Program-made: the position numbers and the translations under genes
The notes under the pieces: generated by a model
Told to the model about the DNA's origin: nothing
Seen by the model: the letters and a program-made list of their open reading frames with translations, nothing else
Databases searched by the model: none
In this document: positions 1 to 8,986 of the stretch, piece by piece
Layout: every line of letters begins with the position of its first letter
Position numbering within the stretch: the stretch's first letter is position 1
DNA from: an uncultured Eubacteriales bacterium
GTDB taxonomy: Bacteria; Bacillota; Clostridia; Oscillospirales; Oscillospiraceae
Assembly (NCBI GenBank): GCA_900543625.1
Contig: UQSF01000008.1
Location: 1-64,000, forward strand
DNA length: 64,000 bases
Direction of reading: 5' to 3'

Positions 1-49
1 CAGTCAGGCCGCAAACCCCTTTGTCAAAAAAGTAGTACTTTTTTGACAG
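1..49 (-). repeat. Interspersed structured repeat, copy A
   Basis: This is an inverted, near-perfect copy (one mismatch in 49) of 15100-15149. Its core is the palindrome TGTCAAAAAAGTAGTACTT..TTTTGACA. On the minus strand it directly follows a GC-rich hairpin (54-88), just as copy B follows the terminator-like hairpin after serA. It is non-coding and probably a member of a dispersed intergenic family. It may be truncated by the window edge. Confidence 0.75.
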
Positions 50-53
50 TCTC

Positions 54-88
54 AGCGGCGTGCCGCCCACATCGGGCGGCACGCCGCT
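54..88 (-). terminator. Hairpin downstream of the PAS/ATPase gene
   Basis: There is a perfect 15-bp GC-rich stem (AGCGGCGTGCCGCCC / GGGCGGCACGCCGCT) with a 5-nt loop, 50 bp past the stop of the minus-strand gene. No T-run follows directly on the minus strand; the repeat at 49-1, which contains an internal T-run, follows instead. It could act as a terminator. Confidence 0.5.
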
Positions 89-137
89 TTGGTCTGCCTG
101 AAAACCAAAGCGATTTTCCGGCAAAAGGCTCGCAGTT

Positions 138-1199
138 TCAAATCTTCGGCAATTGATCCGCCAGAAAGACAAGGACGGGATCCTCCTCTGCGCGGACATA
201 GGGTGCTCTCGGTGCGCGAAACAGCGTCGACTCCGGCAGCACCGTACTGAGCACGACGTGGAAGGTCGTGCCGTTCCAGGCGTTGCTCTCGAGCAGGATC
301 GTGCCGTTGTGCTTTTCTGCGACACCGAGCGCGACGGTGAGGCCGAAACCATTGCTGCTCAGGTCGGAAAAGTCCACGCCCGTCACGCGCAGCGGGATGA
401 AGATCGTCCCGAGCTTCGCCGGAGCGATGCGCGTGCCGTCGTCACAGATGATGATGTCTGCGCGGTCACCCTCCTGTGTGACGGTAATGTGGATGCGGTC
501 GCCGCGCGAGCAGCGCTCCATGCAGTTTGCGATGATGTTCAGCAGCATCCGCTGGATGAGCGCCGTGTCGAGCGCGCACTCGATCGGTGCTTCCGGAATG
601 TGCACGTCGAGCACGATGCCGTTGTCGTCGGCGATCGACTGTATGTTTTCCAGCAGCATCCGGCATTCCGCGCCGAGGTCACACAGCTGCGGTGCGAATG
701 CGAGCGACCCGTCGCTCAGCCCGGAGGCGGTGGAGGCATTGAGCGCAAAGCGCAGCAGCCGGTAATAAAACCGCTTGAGTTCGGCGGCATTGTGGCGAAA
801 GTGCACATCACTCAGCTGCATGCCGTAATCATGGAAGTACGTCGTGAGCGTGTGCAAGCCAGACAGCGACGTCAGAAACGGTGCAAACTGTGCGCCTGCG
901 CGCAGCGTGTTTTCGTCCTGCGGCTCAAGCGAGAAGAGCCGGAACGCGCCGAATGATGTCACGGATACGATGACATGGCGCTTGCCGACCATGGCGGAGG
1001 TCACAAATTCCGTCGCCGTGGCCTCGGTAATGTGATCCGGCAGCAGCTCGGAGAGCTTGTGGTTTGTGCGGTCGCCGCGAAAGAGCTCCTGCGCCGCCGG
1101 ATTCATGAATGCGATGAACTGCTCCTGCGCACCGAGCACGGCTGTCGTGCTCATGGAAAACAGTGTGCTGAGCGAGTCGATGATGTGCGTATTGCTCAT
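138..1199 (-). CDS. PAS/HATPase-domain sensor histidine kinase-like protein
   Basis: This 353-aa protein has no transmembrane segment and should be cytosolic. Residues about 15-60 look like a PAS fold (a FMNPAAQELF segment). A helical dimerisation-like region follows (about 120-190, with His at 133 and 136). Residues 205-320 form a HATPase_c domain with the N-box (N221/N225), a G1-like DDGT at 253-256 and a G2-like GFGL at 284-287. The G1 box is not the usual DxGxG, and no classical SHExRTPL H-box is visible, so kinase activity is uncertain. No response regulator lies next to it. The start has a G-rich ribosome site on the minus strand. The gene is divergent from gap and has its own promoter. 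Confidence 0.7.
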   Translation of the reverse strand: MSNTHIIDSLSTLFSMSTTAVLGAQEQFIAFMNPAAQELFRGDRTNHKLSELLPDHITEATATEFVTSAMVGKRHVIVSVTSFGAFRLFSLEPQDENTLRAGAQFAPFLTSLSGLHTLTTYFHDYGMQLSDVHFRHNAAELKRFYYRLLRFALNASTASGLSDGSLAFAPQLCDLGAECRMLLENIQSIADDNGIVLDVHIPEAPIECALDTALIQRMLLNIIANCMERCSRGDRIHITVTQEGDRADIIICDDGTRIAPAKLGTIFIPLRVTGVDFSDLSSNGFGLTVALGVAEKHNGTILLESNAWNGTTFHVVLSTVLPESTLFRAPRAPYVRAEEDPVLVFLADQLPKI

Positions 1200-1232
1200 T
1201 TTCCGATCCCCCCCTGAGATGTATTAAAAATC

Positions 1233-1261
1233 AGTATAGCAGATATCGTCAATAGATACAA
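1233..1261 (-). promoter_or_regulatory. SigA-type promoter for the PAS/ATPase gene
   Basis: On the minus strand TTGTAT (1261-1256), a 17-bp spacer and TATACT (1238-1233) lie about 35 bp upstream of the start codon. Confidence 0.6.
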
Positions 1262-1333
1262 GTTTTTGCGAAAATCTGAACGAAAAATTGTCACTTGTGA
1301 TCGACTGCGCATCGTGAATTGGAAAGAATGTGG

Positions 1334-1362
1334 TTGCGCTTTTTCCGGATTTGATATAAAAT
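1334..1362 (+). promoter_or_regulatory. SigA-type promoter for gap
   Basis: TTGCGC (1334-1339), a 17-bp spacer and TAAAAT (1357-1362) precede the gap ribosome site AGGAGG at 1411-1416, giving a 5' leader of about 55 nt. Confidence 0.6.
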
Positions 1363-1409
1363 AGAGCCGTATGATGAAATGCGCTGCGTGCTGTGCGCAG
1401 CAGATCTAA

Positions 1410-2444
<1,035 letters not shown>

Positions 2445-2463
2445 TCGAAAAAATCCAACTGCA

Positions 2464-2498
2464 AATCAAGGGAATGCATCGCGTTCCCTTGATTTTTT
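2464..2498 (+). terminator. Rho-independent terminator of gap
   Basis: An 11-bp stem (AATCAAGGGAA / TTCCCTTGATT) is followed by a T-run, 20 bp past the gap stop codon. Confidence 0.9.
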
Positions 2499-2556
2499 CT
2501 GCGCGTTCGTGTAAAGTATAGCGGCACGTGAAATTTCAGCGGGGAGGGAGCGCGTT

Positions 2557-4164
2557 TTGCAGGAAAACAGCAAGCAGAACTATCTCCACGGTGCGGCCAT
2601 CATGGCGGCCGGCGTGGTGGTCATCAAGATCCTCGGCGCGATCTATAAGATCCCGCTCGGCAACATCCTCGGCGACGAGGGGTACGGATACTTTTCCGTC
2701 GCTTACAATATCTATAACGTATTTCTCACCATGGCCACGGCGGGTATGCCGGTCGCGCTCTCGCGCATGATCAGCGAGGCGGACACGCTCGGCCGTCCCA
2801 TGCAGGTGCGCAAGATCTTCCGCGTCGCATGGCTGACGTTTGCGGTCTTTGGTCTGCTGCTCGGCTTGGTCATGTTCCTGTTTCCGACGGAGCTTGCCGG
2901 AATGCTCAACAATGTCCGCGCGGCACAGAGCATCTGGGCGCTGTCCCCGGCGCTTGTGCTTGTGTACCTGACGAGCACGTACCGCGGCTATGCGCAGGGC
3001 ATGAGCAACATGAAGCCGACCACCGTCTCACAGATCCTGGAGGTCGTGGGCAAGGTCAGCGTCGGTCTGGTGCTCGCGTGGAGCTTTACGCGCGCGGGCA
3101 AGGGGCTGCCGGTCGCTTCGGCGGGCGCGATCTTTGGCGTCACGGCGGGCGGCGCGTTTGCGCTCATCTATATCGCGATCTATAAGCACCGGCATTACCC
3201 GGACAAACCGGTCGCGGACCCGGATGTGCCGGAGTCTGCCGGCCGCATCCTCGGCACGCTGCTGCGCATCAGCATCCCGATCGCGCTCGGCTCGAGCGTT
3301 TTGAGCATCATCAACCTCATTGATACCAAGCTCATCATGTACCGCCTGCAGACGGCACTCGGCTATTCCGAGACCTATGCCAACGTCCTCTACGGCGTTT
3401 ACGGCAAGGTGCAGACACTCTACAATCTGCCGGCGGCGTTCGTGACGCCGATGACGATCAGCATTGTCCCGGCCATCGCGTCCATGGTCGTGCAGAAAAA
3501 ATTCGATCAGGGGCACGCCGTCGCAGAGTCGGCGCTGCGTATTTCGGCGTCGGTCGCCATGCCGATGGGCATCGGTCTGGCCGTGCTGTCAGAGCCGATC
3601 GTGAACGTGCTCTATCCGCGCAGCAACGCAGCCGGTCCGACCTTGCTGCTGCTGCTCGGGCTCGCGTCTGTGTTCGTGTGCATCTCGCTCATTACAACGG
3701 CCGTCCTGCAGGCGACCGGGCATGAACTGTGCCCCGTGTGGTCGATGCTGGCCGGCGGCGCGGCCAAGGTCGCGGTCAACTGGTTTTTGATCGCAGTGCC
3801 GGAGCTCAACATCGTCGGCGCGCCGATCGGCACGCTCGCGTGCTATGTGGTCATCTGCATCGTGAACTACATCTTCCTGTGCCGCACGCTGCATGAGCGG
3901 CTGCACATCGGGCGCTGCCTTGCGCGTCCGCTGCTGAGCACGGTGCTCATGGCGGTCGTCGCCGGAGGCGTGTATGCCGGGCTCAGCGCTGTCATGGGCG
4001 GCGACCTGAGCTGGAAGCGCATGGCGCTGGCCATGCTCGCGGCGATGGTCTGCGCGGTCGTGACATATCTTGTTGCGGTGGTCAAAACGCGCGCCATCAC
4101 GCTTTCGGATATGCAGCTGATCCCGCGCGGTGAAAAGCTCGCCAAAGTCCTGCATATCAGATGA
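2557..4164 (+). CDS. MOP-superfamily lipid/oligosaccharide flippase (YabM/SpoVB-like)
   Basis: This 535-aa polytopic membrane protein has about 14 hydrophobic segments. The N-terminus (GAIYKIPLGNILGDEGYGYF) is typical of the polysaccharide-biosynthesis/SpoVB/MurJ branch of the MOP exporters. Such proteins flip lipid-linked cell-wall or spore-cortex precursors across the membrane. Translation probably starts at TTG 2557, preceded by GGGAGGGA. The order flippase-mazG-(hup)-S4 protein matches the Bacillus yabM-yabN-yabO region, so YabM is the best equivalent. The exact substrate cannot be read from sequence. mazG follows after 66 bp. Confidence 0.85.
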   Translation: MQENSKQNYLHGAAIMAAGVVVIKILGAIYKIPLGNILGDEGYGYFSVAYNIYNVFLTMATAGMPVALSRMISEADTLGRPMQVRKIFRVAWLTFAVFGLLLGLVMFLFPTELAGMLNNVRAAQSIWALSPALVLVYLTSTYRGYAQGMSNMKPTTVSQILEVVGKVSVGLVLAWSFTRAGKGLPVASAGAIFGVTAGGAFALIYIAIYKHRHYPDKPVADPDVPESAGRILGTLLRISIPIALGSSVLSIINLIDTKLIMYRLQTALGYSETYANVLYGVYGKVQTLYNLPAAFVTPMTISIVPAIASMVVQKKFDQGHAVAESALRISASVAMPMGIGLAVLSEPIVNVLYPRSNAAGPTLLLLLGLASVFVCISLITTAVLQATGHELCPVWSMLAGGAAKVAVNWFLIAVPELNIVGAPIGTLACYVVICIVNYIFLCRTLHERLHIGRCLARPLLSTVLMAVVAGGVYAGLSAVMGGDLSWKRMALAMLAAMVCAVVTYLVAVVKTRAITLSDMQLIPRGEKLAKVLHIR

Positions 4165-4230
4165 CATAACACCGAAAACCCTGAATTTTCAATGGTTTTT
4201 TCAAAAAAGGGTTGCAGAAGGAGCAAAATT

Positions 4231-5049
4231 GTGTTAGATTTTCTCTGCAAAGAAAGCTATGACCTGCGCGACTTCGTTGCGCTCGTCTCGTACCTGCGTT
4301 CGCCGAACGGCTGCCCCTGGGATCAGGTGCAGACGCACGAGAGCATCCGCCGCAACTTCCTCGAGGAGACGTATGAGGCCTGTGAGGCGATCGACGCCGG
4401 AGACCTTGTGCATATGCGCGAGGAGCTGGGCGACGTGCTCATGCAGGTGCTGTTTCACACGGATATTGAGCGTGAGGCCGGGCATTTTGATATTGACGAT
4501 GTGGCAGACGCTGCCTGCAAAAAGCTCGTTTACCGGCATCCGCATGTGTTCCGGCGCGACGAGCCGGATGCGCCGGACTGGGACACGATGAAGCAGCGCG
4601 AGCGCGCGCAGACTACCACTGCCGAGGCGATGGACAGCGTGGCGCGCAGCCTGCCGGCGCTCTGGCGCTGCGATAAGATCCAGGCCAAGGCCGCCAAGAC
4701 CGGCTTTGAATGGCCGGATGTACATGCGGCGCTTGATAAGGTCGATGAGGAGACGCGCGAGCTGCGCGCAGCCGTGGCCTCCGGCGATACGGAGGCGATC
4801 GGTGACGAACTGGGCGACCTGCTCTTCGCCGCCGTGAAGGTTGCACGTTTTGCGGGCATCGATCCCGAGCAGGCGGCACACGCCGCGTGCGAAAAATTCA
4901 TCCGCAGGTTTTCCGCCATGGAGACCGCGGCCGCAAACGACGGTACGGCGCTTGAACAGTGCACGCTTGAGCAGATGCTCACGCTCTGGCAGCAGGCAAA
5001 GCAGACCGTCAGTGCGGAACAGGAAAGCAGGAAATCTGCACGGCAGTGA
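4231..5049 (+). CDS. mazG: Nucleoside triphosphate pyrophosphohydrolase MazG
   Basis: This 272-aa enzyme hydrolyses NTPs to NMP and pyrophosphate and is thought to clear aberrant nucleotides. Two tandem MazG domains are visible. The first carries EETYEACEAID and EELGDVLMQ (an EExxE..ExxD metal site) and the second DEETRELRAA with DELGDLLFAA. I choose GTG 4231, because GAAGGAG lies seven bases upstream and homology begins at LRDFVALVSYLRSPNGCPWD. An in-frame ATG at 4192 would add 13 unlikely residues. Unlike Bacillus YabN it lacks the fused tetrapyrrole-methylase domain. It sits between the YabM-like flippase and hup. Confidence 0.92.
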   Translation: MLDFLCKESYDLRDFVALVSYLRSPNGCPWDQVQTHESIRRNFLEETYEACEAIDAGDLVHMREELGDVLMQVLFHTDIEREAGHFDIDDVADAACKKLVYRHPHVFRRDEPDAPDWDTMKQRERAQTTTAEAMDSVARSLPALWRCDKIQAKAAKTGFEWPDVHAALDKVDEETRELRAAVASGDTEAIGDELGDLLFAAVKVARFAGIDPEQAAHAACEKFIRRFSAMETAAANDGTALEQCTLEQMLTLWQQAKQTVSAEQESRKSARQ

Positions 5050-5116
5050 GAGACCCGTGCGGGATTCTATAAAATGGCATATGCCAACATAAACATGAAG
5101 TAGGAGGATTACCATC

Positions 5117-5392
5117 ATGAATAAGGCAGAACTGATTGCTGCAGTTGCTGAAAAGACCGGTCTGTCCAAGAAGGACAGCGAGAAGGCCGTCAACGCGGCG
5201 TTCGACACCATCGCCGCAAACCTCGAGGTCGGCGAAAAGGTGCAGCTCGTCGGCTTCGGCGTGTTTGACATCAAGGAGCGCGGCGCCCGTATCGGCCGTA
5301 ACCCCAAGACCAAGGAAGAGATCGAGATCCCGGCAACGCGCGTGCCTGTTTTCAAGGCGGGCAAGGTGCTCAAGGACGCGGTTTCCAAATAA
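5117..5392 (+). CDS. hup: HU-family DNA-binding protein
   Basis: This 91-aa histone-like protein dimerises and bends DNA without strong sequence preference. It starts [20 protein letters not shown] and contains the beta-arm region with [14 protein letters not shown] and the C-terminal helix [13 protein letters not shown], all classical for HU. Length is normal. TAGGAGG lies ten bases before the ATG. A TATAAA-like element in the short gap after mazG may give it extra expression. It has its own terminator, which also separates it from rqcP. Confidence 0.96.
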   Translation: MNKAELIAAVAEKTGLSKKDSEKAVNAAFDTIAANLEVGEKVQLVGFGVFDIKERGARIGRNPKTKEEIEIPATRVPVFKAGKVLKDAVSK

Positions 5393-5402
5393 GAACGATG
5401 TG

Positions 5403-5431
5403 AAACGCTCCGGGATGACCGGAGCGTTTTT
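5403..5431 (+). terminator. Terminator between hup and rqcP
   Basis: The stem AAACGCTCCGG / CCGGAGCGTTT is followed by a short T-run ending five bases before the rqcP ribosome site. It probably attenuates readthrough from hup. Confidence 0.8.
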
Positions 5432-5446
5432 GTCAGGAGGAGCTCT

Positions 5447-5692
5447 ATGCGTCTGGATAAATATCTGAAAGTTTCGCGCCTCATCAAGCGCCGCACGGTG
5501 GCAAACGACGCCTGCGACGGTCAGCGTATCACGGTCAACGGCCGCACGGCGAAGGCATCGTATGACGTCAAGATCGGCGACGTGATCGAGATTGCCCTCG
5601 GACAGCGTACCATAAAGGTGGAGGTGCTCGCCGTCACGGAGAACGCAAAAAAAGACGATGCTGCGGCCATGTACCGCGAGCTCGCCGAATAA
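5447..5692 (+). CDS. rqcP: S4-domain RNA-binding protein RqcP (YabO/Hsp15 family)
   Basis: This 81-aa protein is essentially one S4 domain (MRLDKYLKVSRLIKRRTVAN...VNGRTAKASYDVKIGDVIEI). In Bacillus the equivalent YabO/RqcP binds the obstructed 50S subunit together with RqcH and supports C-terminal alanine tailing. AGGAGG lies six bases before the ATG. The position next to mazG and hup matches the conserved Bacillota neighbourhood. The usual downstream yabP/yabQ/divIC genes are absent here. The alternative annotation is Hsp15-like heat-shock protein. Confidence 0.9.
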   Translation: MRLDKYLKVSRLIKRRTVANDACDGQRITVNGRTAKASYDVKIGDVIEIALGQRTIKVEVLAVTENAKKDDAAAMYRELAE

Positions 5693-5700
5693 TGCGCGCA

Positions 5701-5733
5701 AAAAACCGCCGCTCTGAACAGAACGGCGGTTTT
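5701..5733. terminator. Bidirectional terminator between rqcP and the P-loop gene
   Basis: AAAACCGCCG and CGGCGGTTTT form a stem with A- and T-runs on both sides, placed between convergent genes. Confidence 0.85.
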
Positions 5734-5741
5734 GCTGTATG

Positions 5742-6161
5742 TCAGATCATGTATTTGGTAATCTCGCTGCCGGTCGCTGCAGGATCCATGCTCAGAGACA
5801 GGGTGAACTGAATGTGCTCGCGCTCGGAGAAATCATTCAGCCATGCCAGGAACTCTGCGATCTGCTGCTCGGAAATCTCGGAGAGCATCTTCGTAAAGTT
5901 GTCGATAAACACATGGGTGATGTCGTAGTTGCCGGCATGCAGGCCGCTGAGGAAGCCCTTGAAGAAATCGTAAGAGCCCATCGCGTTGGCGTAGTCGCAG
6001 GCGTAGATCAGGCGCGCCTGATACGGAATATCGTAGGTGAGTTTTTTATCCTTTTCAATGCACACGACAGAACCGGTTTCCTCACGGACGGCCGTGGCGA
6101 CCATTTCCACCAGACGTTTTGTTTTGCCGGAACCTTTGAGACCCATGATCAGTTGGACCAT
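5742..6161 (-). CDS. Small P-loop NTPase-like protein of unknown function
   Basis: This 139-aa protein begins with MVQLIMGLKGSGKT, a Walker A motif (residues 7-14). A possible Walker B segment, THVFIDNFTKM, lies near residue 90. It is much shorter than most NTPases and has no other domain I recognise. Similar short Clostridia proteins are sometimes labelled PilT-like, which is not supported here. The minus-strand ribosome site AAAGGAG precedes the ATG by 12 bases. It lies downstream of pgi but has its own promoter, so a functional link to pgi is not implied. Confidence 0.7.
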   Translation of the reverse strand: MVQLIMGLKGSGKTKRLVEMVATAVREETGSVVCIEKDKKLTYDIPYQARLIYACDYANAMGSYDFFKGFLSGLHAGNYDITHVFIDNFTKMLSEISEQQIAEFLAWLNDFSEREHIQFTLSLSMDPAATGSEITKYMI

Positions 6162-6207
6162 ATGTCAATCACACTCCTTTTGAAAGTCAGGGCGGCGCCC
6201 TATGTCT

Positions 6208-6236
6208 AGATTATCACGTTTTTGCGCTGACTGCAA
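6208..6236 (-). promoter_or_regulatory. Promoter of the P-loop gene
   Basis: On the minus strand TTGCAG (6236-6231), a 17-bp spacer and TAATCT (6213-6208). Confidence 0.55.
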
Positions 6237-6246
6237 CGATAACTTT

Positions 6247-7527
6247 TCAGTTTGCCTCCGGTTTGCCGAGCAGGGAGAACATATTCTTCTTGTACGCCTC
6301 CACGCCGGGCTGGTCGAACGGGTTGACGCCGGACATATAGCCCGAAATGGCACACGCGAGCTCGAAGAAGCACACGAGCCATGCAAAGCCTGCCTCGTCG
6401 CGCTTCGGCACGCGCACCTCAAGGTTCGGAACGCCGCCGGTGATGTGTGCGGCCTTCACGGCCTCCTGTGCCATGCGGCTGATGTCGCTGAGCTTGCGCC
6501 CGGCGAGGTAGTTGAGCAGGTCGGGATCGCCCATGGCAAAAGGAACGCTGAATTCATTGAGCGGCTGCTCGAACGAGACGACGGTCTCCATGAGCGTGCG
6601 CGGTCCGTCCTGAATATACTGACCCATGGAGTGCAGGTCTGCGTTGTATTCGACGGAGGCGGGGAAGATGCCGATGCCGTTTTTACCCTCGCTCTCACCG
6701 TAGAGCTGCTTCCACCACTCGGCCATGAACCGGAACGACGGTTCGTAGCAGGCGAGGATCTCGGTCGTCTTGCCGAGCCGATACAGGTGCTGGCGCGCGG
6801 CGGCATACTGCCACGCGGGATTTTCGGGCGACTGCGCGCTCATGGCGGTGAAGGCCTCGATCGCCTCGCCGATCACGGTCTGCACGTCGATGCCGGCGGC
6901 GGCCATCGGCAGCAGGCCGACAGCGGACAGCACACTGTAGCGCCCGCCGACGTCATCGGGCACGACGAACGTCTCCCAGCCCTCTTCGTCGGCCATCTGC
7001 TTGAGCACGCCGCGGTGGGCGTCCGTCGTGGCGAAGATGTGCTTTTTGGCCTTCTCCGTGCCGTACTTTGCCTCCAGCAGACCGCGGAACATCCGGAATG
7101 CGAGCGCGGGCTCAAGTGTTGTGCCGGACTTGGACACGACGTTGATGTCAAAGTCCAGATCGCCCAGTTCCTCGAGCAGGTGCATCAGCGCGTCCGGCGA
7201 CAGGGAGTTTCCGGCGAAGAGGATCTTCGGGTCGCCGGGCTGCGGGTGCGGCCGCAGCAGCTCCACGGCGCCCTTTGCACCGAGATACGACCCGCCGATG
7301 CCCACGACGACCAGCGCCTGCGCACGGCCCCGGATGCGCGAGGCGGCGGTGAGGATCTGCTTGAGCTCACCGTTCTGGATGCGTCCCGGCAGGTCGAGCC
7401 AGCCGGTGAATTCCGCGCCGGCGCCCGAGTGCTCGAGCAGGGCGCGGTGCGCCCGTGCAGCGGCCGCATAATCCGGCCCCGCGGGGTCAAAAAATCCGGC
7501 AGCGCCGGAAAGGTCTACTTTGATCAT
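6247..7527 (-). CDS. pgi: Glucose-6-phosphate isomerase
   Basis: This enzyme interconverts glucose-6-phosphate and fructose-6-phosphate in the cytosol. The 426-aa protein is of the shorter bacterial PGI type. It contains VVVGIGGSYLGAKGAVELL, the sugar-phosphate-binding SKSGTTLEP loop and the ESEGKNGIGIFP segment with the catalytic Glu. I choose ATG 7527 (MIKVDLSGA), because AGAAGGGA lies just ahead of it. An in-frame ATG six codons upstream overlaps that ribosome site. It is monocistronic with its own promoter. Confidence 0.97.
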   Translation of the reverse strand: MIKVDLSGAAGFFDPAGPDYAAAARAHRALLEHSGAGAEFTGWLDLPGRIQNGELKQILTAASRIRGRAQALVVVGIGGSYLGAKGAVELLRPHPQPGDPKILFAGNSLSPDALMHLLEELGDLDFDINVVSKSGTTLEPALAFRMFRGLLEAKYGTEKAKKHIFATTDAHRGVLKQMADEEGWETFVVPDDVGGRYSVLSAVGLLPMAAAGIDVQTVIGEAIEAFTAMSAQSPENPAWQYAAARQHLYRLGKTTEILACYEPSFRFMAEWWKQLYGESEGKNGIGIFPASVEYNADLHSMGQYIQDGPRTLMETVVSFEQPLNEFSVPFAMGDPDLLNYLAGRKLSDISRMAQEAVKAAHITGGVPNLEVRVPKRDEAGFAWLVCFFELACAISGYMSGVNPFDQPGVEAYKKNMFSLLGKPEAN

Positions 7528-7558
7528 AGCGATCCCTTCTCTCATAAAGGATATCTCC

Positions 7559-7586
7559 AGTATACACGATAATCCGGATTTCGCAA
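7559..7586 (-). promoter_or_regulatory. Promoter of pgi
   Basis: On the minus strand TTGCGA (7586-7581), a 16-bp spacer and TATACT (7564-7559). Confidence 0.6.
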
Positions 7587-7600
7587 CCGTTATCTGTCGC

Positions 7601-8731
7601 TCACAGCGCGCGCAGCACCCGCAGCCAGAGGTGTGTCGTCGTGATGCGCGCAGCGCCGTCGGGAACGATAAGCGGGATAACGGTCGTGTCCCCGTCGCTG
7701 TCAGTCACGGTCACGGTGCCGACTTGTGCGCCCGGCGGCAGCGGCGCGCACAGGTCTTCCTCGAGCGCAATGTCAAACCGCGGCGCTGCTGCGTTCTTGC
7801 GCACGAGGATGGTGTCTGCGCCGGAGAGCACCGGCTGCACGCTGTCGGTCTCAGCAAAGCGCACGCGCACGGGCGGGATGACAATGCCGGCTGCGATGGG
7901 GCAGCGCGCGTAGTTGGCAAAGGCGTAGTCGAGCAGCGCCCGTGCGTCCTGAAAGCGCGCGGCTGAGCTCTCGGCATGCAGCACGACGGCGATGTACTCC
8001 ACGCCGTCGCGCTCGGCGCTGGCAGATACGCAGTGCATGGCCTGCTTTGTGTAGCCGGTTTTCAGCCCGGTCGCGCCGGGGTAGCCGTGGATGAGCTTGT
8101 TAGTGTTTGCGAGCGCAAAGCGCCCGTCACGCACGGTGTCCATCCAGATGGTCGTGTAGTCGCGGATGCGCGGGTATGCCAGCAGTGCGCGCGACATGAC
8201 GGCAATGTCCCGCGCGGTCGTGTAGTGCGCGGGGTCGTCGGTCAGCCCGGTGGAATTGAGAAAGTGCGTGTTTTCCATGCCGAGTGCCTGCGCGCGCTCG
8301 TTCATACGTTTGGTAAAGGCCGCCTCCGAGCCGCAGATATGCTCGGCCATGGCGACGGCGCAGTCATTGGCGGAGCTCACGGCGATGCATTTGATCATCT
8401 CGTCGACGGTCATCTGTTCTCCCTCCCTGAGCCAGATCTGGCTGCCGCCCATGGCGCACGCGTTGGTGCTGGCGGTGACCACGGCATCCGTGGAGAGCCG
8501 GCCGCTGTCGAGCTGCTCGAAGATGAGCAGCAGCGTCATGATCTTCGTTACGCTGGCGGGGGAGAGGCGCTCGTCGGCGTTCTTCTCATAGAGCACCGTG
8601 CCGGTCTCGCGCTCAATCAGGATCGCCGACGGTGCGCCGATGCTCAGCTCCTCCTCTGACGGCTGCTCGAGCGCCGCCGCGGGCGTGCACAGCAGCAGCG
8701 CCGTGAGCAGCAGGGAGATCCATTGCTTCAT
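7601..8731 (-). CDS. D-alanyl-D-alanine carboxypeptidase (DacF-type PBP, peptidase S11)
   Basis: This 376-aa exported penicillin-binding protein trims the terminal D-Ala of peptidoglycan pentapeptides. A signal peptide covers residues 1-20 (MKQWISLLLTALLLCTPAAA). All three active-site motifs are visible: S60-V-T-K63, S120-A-N122 and K224-T-G226. A C-terminal beta-rich domain follows. The length fits DacF/DacB-like low-molecular-weight PBPs of spore formers. The reading frame stays open far upstream across the divergent gene, but the signal peptide and the A/G-rich ribosome site (AAAGGGGCGG on the minus strand) fix the start at 8731. Vegetative and sporulation roles cannot be separated from sequence. 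Confidence 0.93.
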   Translation of the reverse strand: MKQWISLLLTALLLCTPAAALEQPSEEELSIGAPSAILIERETGTVLYEKNADERLSPASVTKIMTLLLIFEQLDSGRLSTDAVVTASTNACAMGGSQIWLREGEQMTVDEMIKCIAVSSANDCAVAMAEHICGSEAAFTKRMNERAQALGMENTHFLNSTGLTDDPAHYTTARDIAVMSRALLAYPRIRDYTTIWMDTVRDGRFALANTNKLIHGYPGATGLKTGYTKQAMHCVSASAERDGVEYIAVVLHAESSAARFQDARALLDYAFANYARCPIAAGIVIPPVRVRFAETDSVQPVLSGADTILVRKNAAAPRFDIALEEDLCAPLPPGAQVGTVTVTDSDGDTTVIPLIVPDGAARITTTHLWLRVLRAL

Positions 8732-8900
8732 GTTATCCGCCCCTTTCGTTGCTTTTCCATACCAGCCTATGCCGCGCCGCGGCGGAAAAGCAGTCCGTGT
8801 CCCCACAATTTGCACAGCCTTTTGCACATTGCGGTGTTCAGAGCGTGTCAAGATGCGCCGCTTCCTGTCGCAAATGTGCGAAAAGCTCAGCATTACCCGC

Positions 8901-8929
8901 TTGACGCTTCGAGTGCATGATAGTAAAAT
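8901..8929 (+). promoter_or_regulatory. Promoter of the AI-2E-family gene
   Basis: TTGACG (8901-8906), a 17-bp spacer and TAAAAT (8924-8929), about 58 bp ahead of the start codon. The rest of the 255-bp divergent gap (8732-8986) shows no gene. Confidence 0.7.
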
Positions 8930-8986
8930 ATAGAGCGTTACTGACAGCACCGACAGGCGCCGGTAGGCGCGATGGGAGAACGATTT

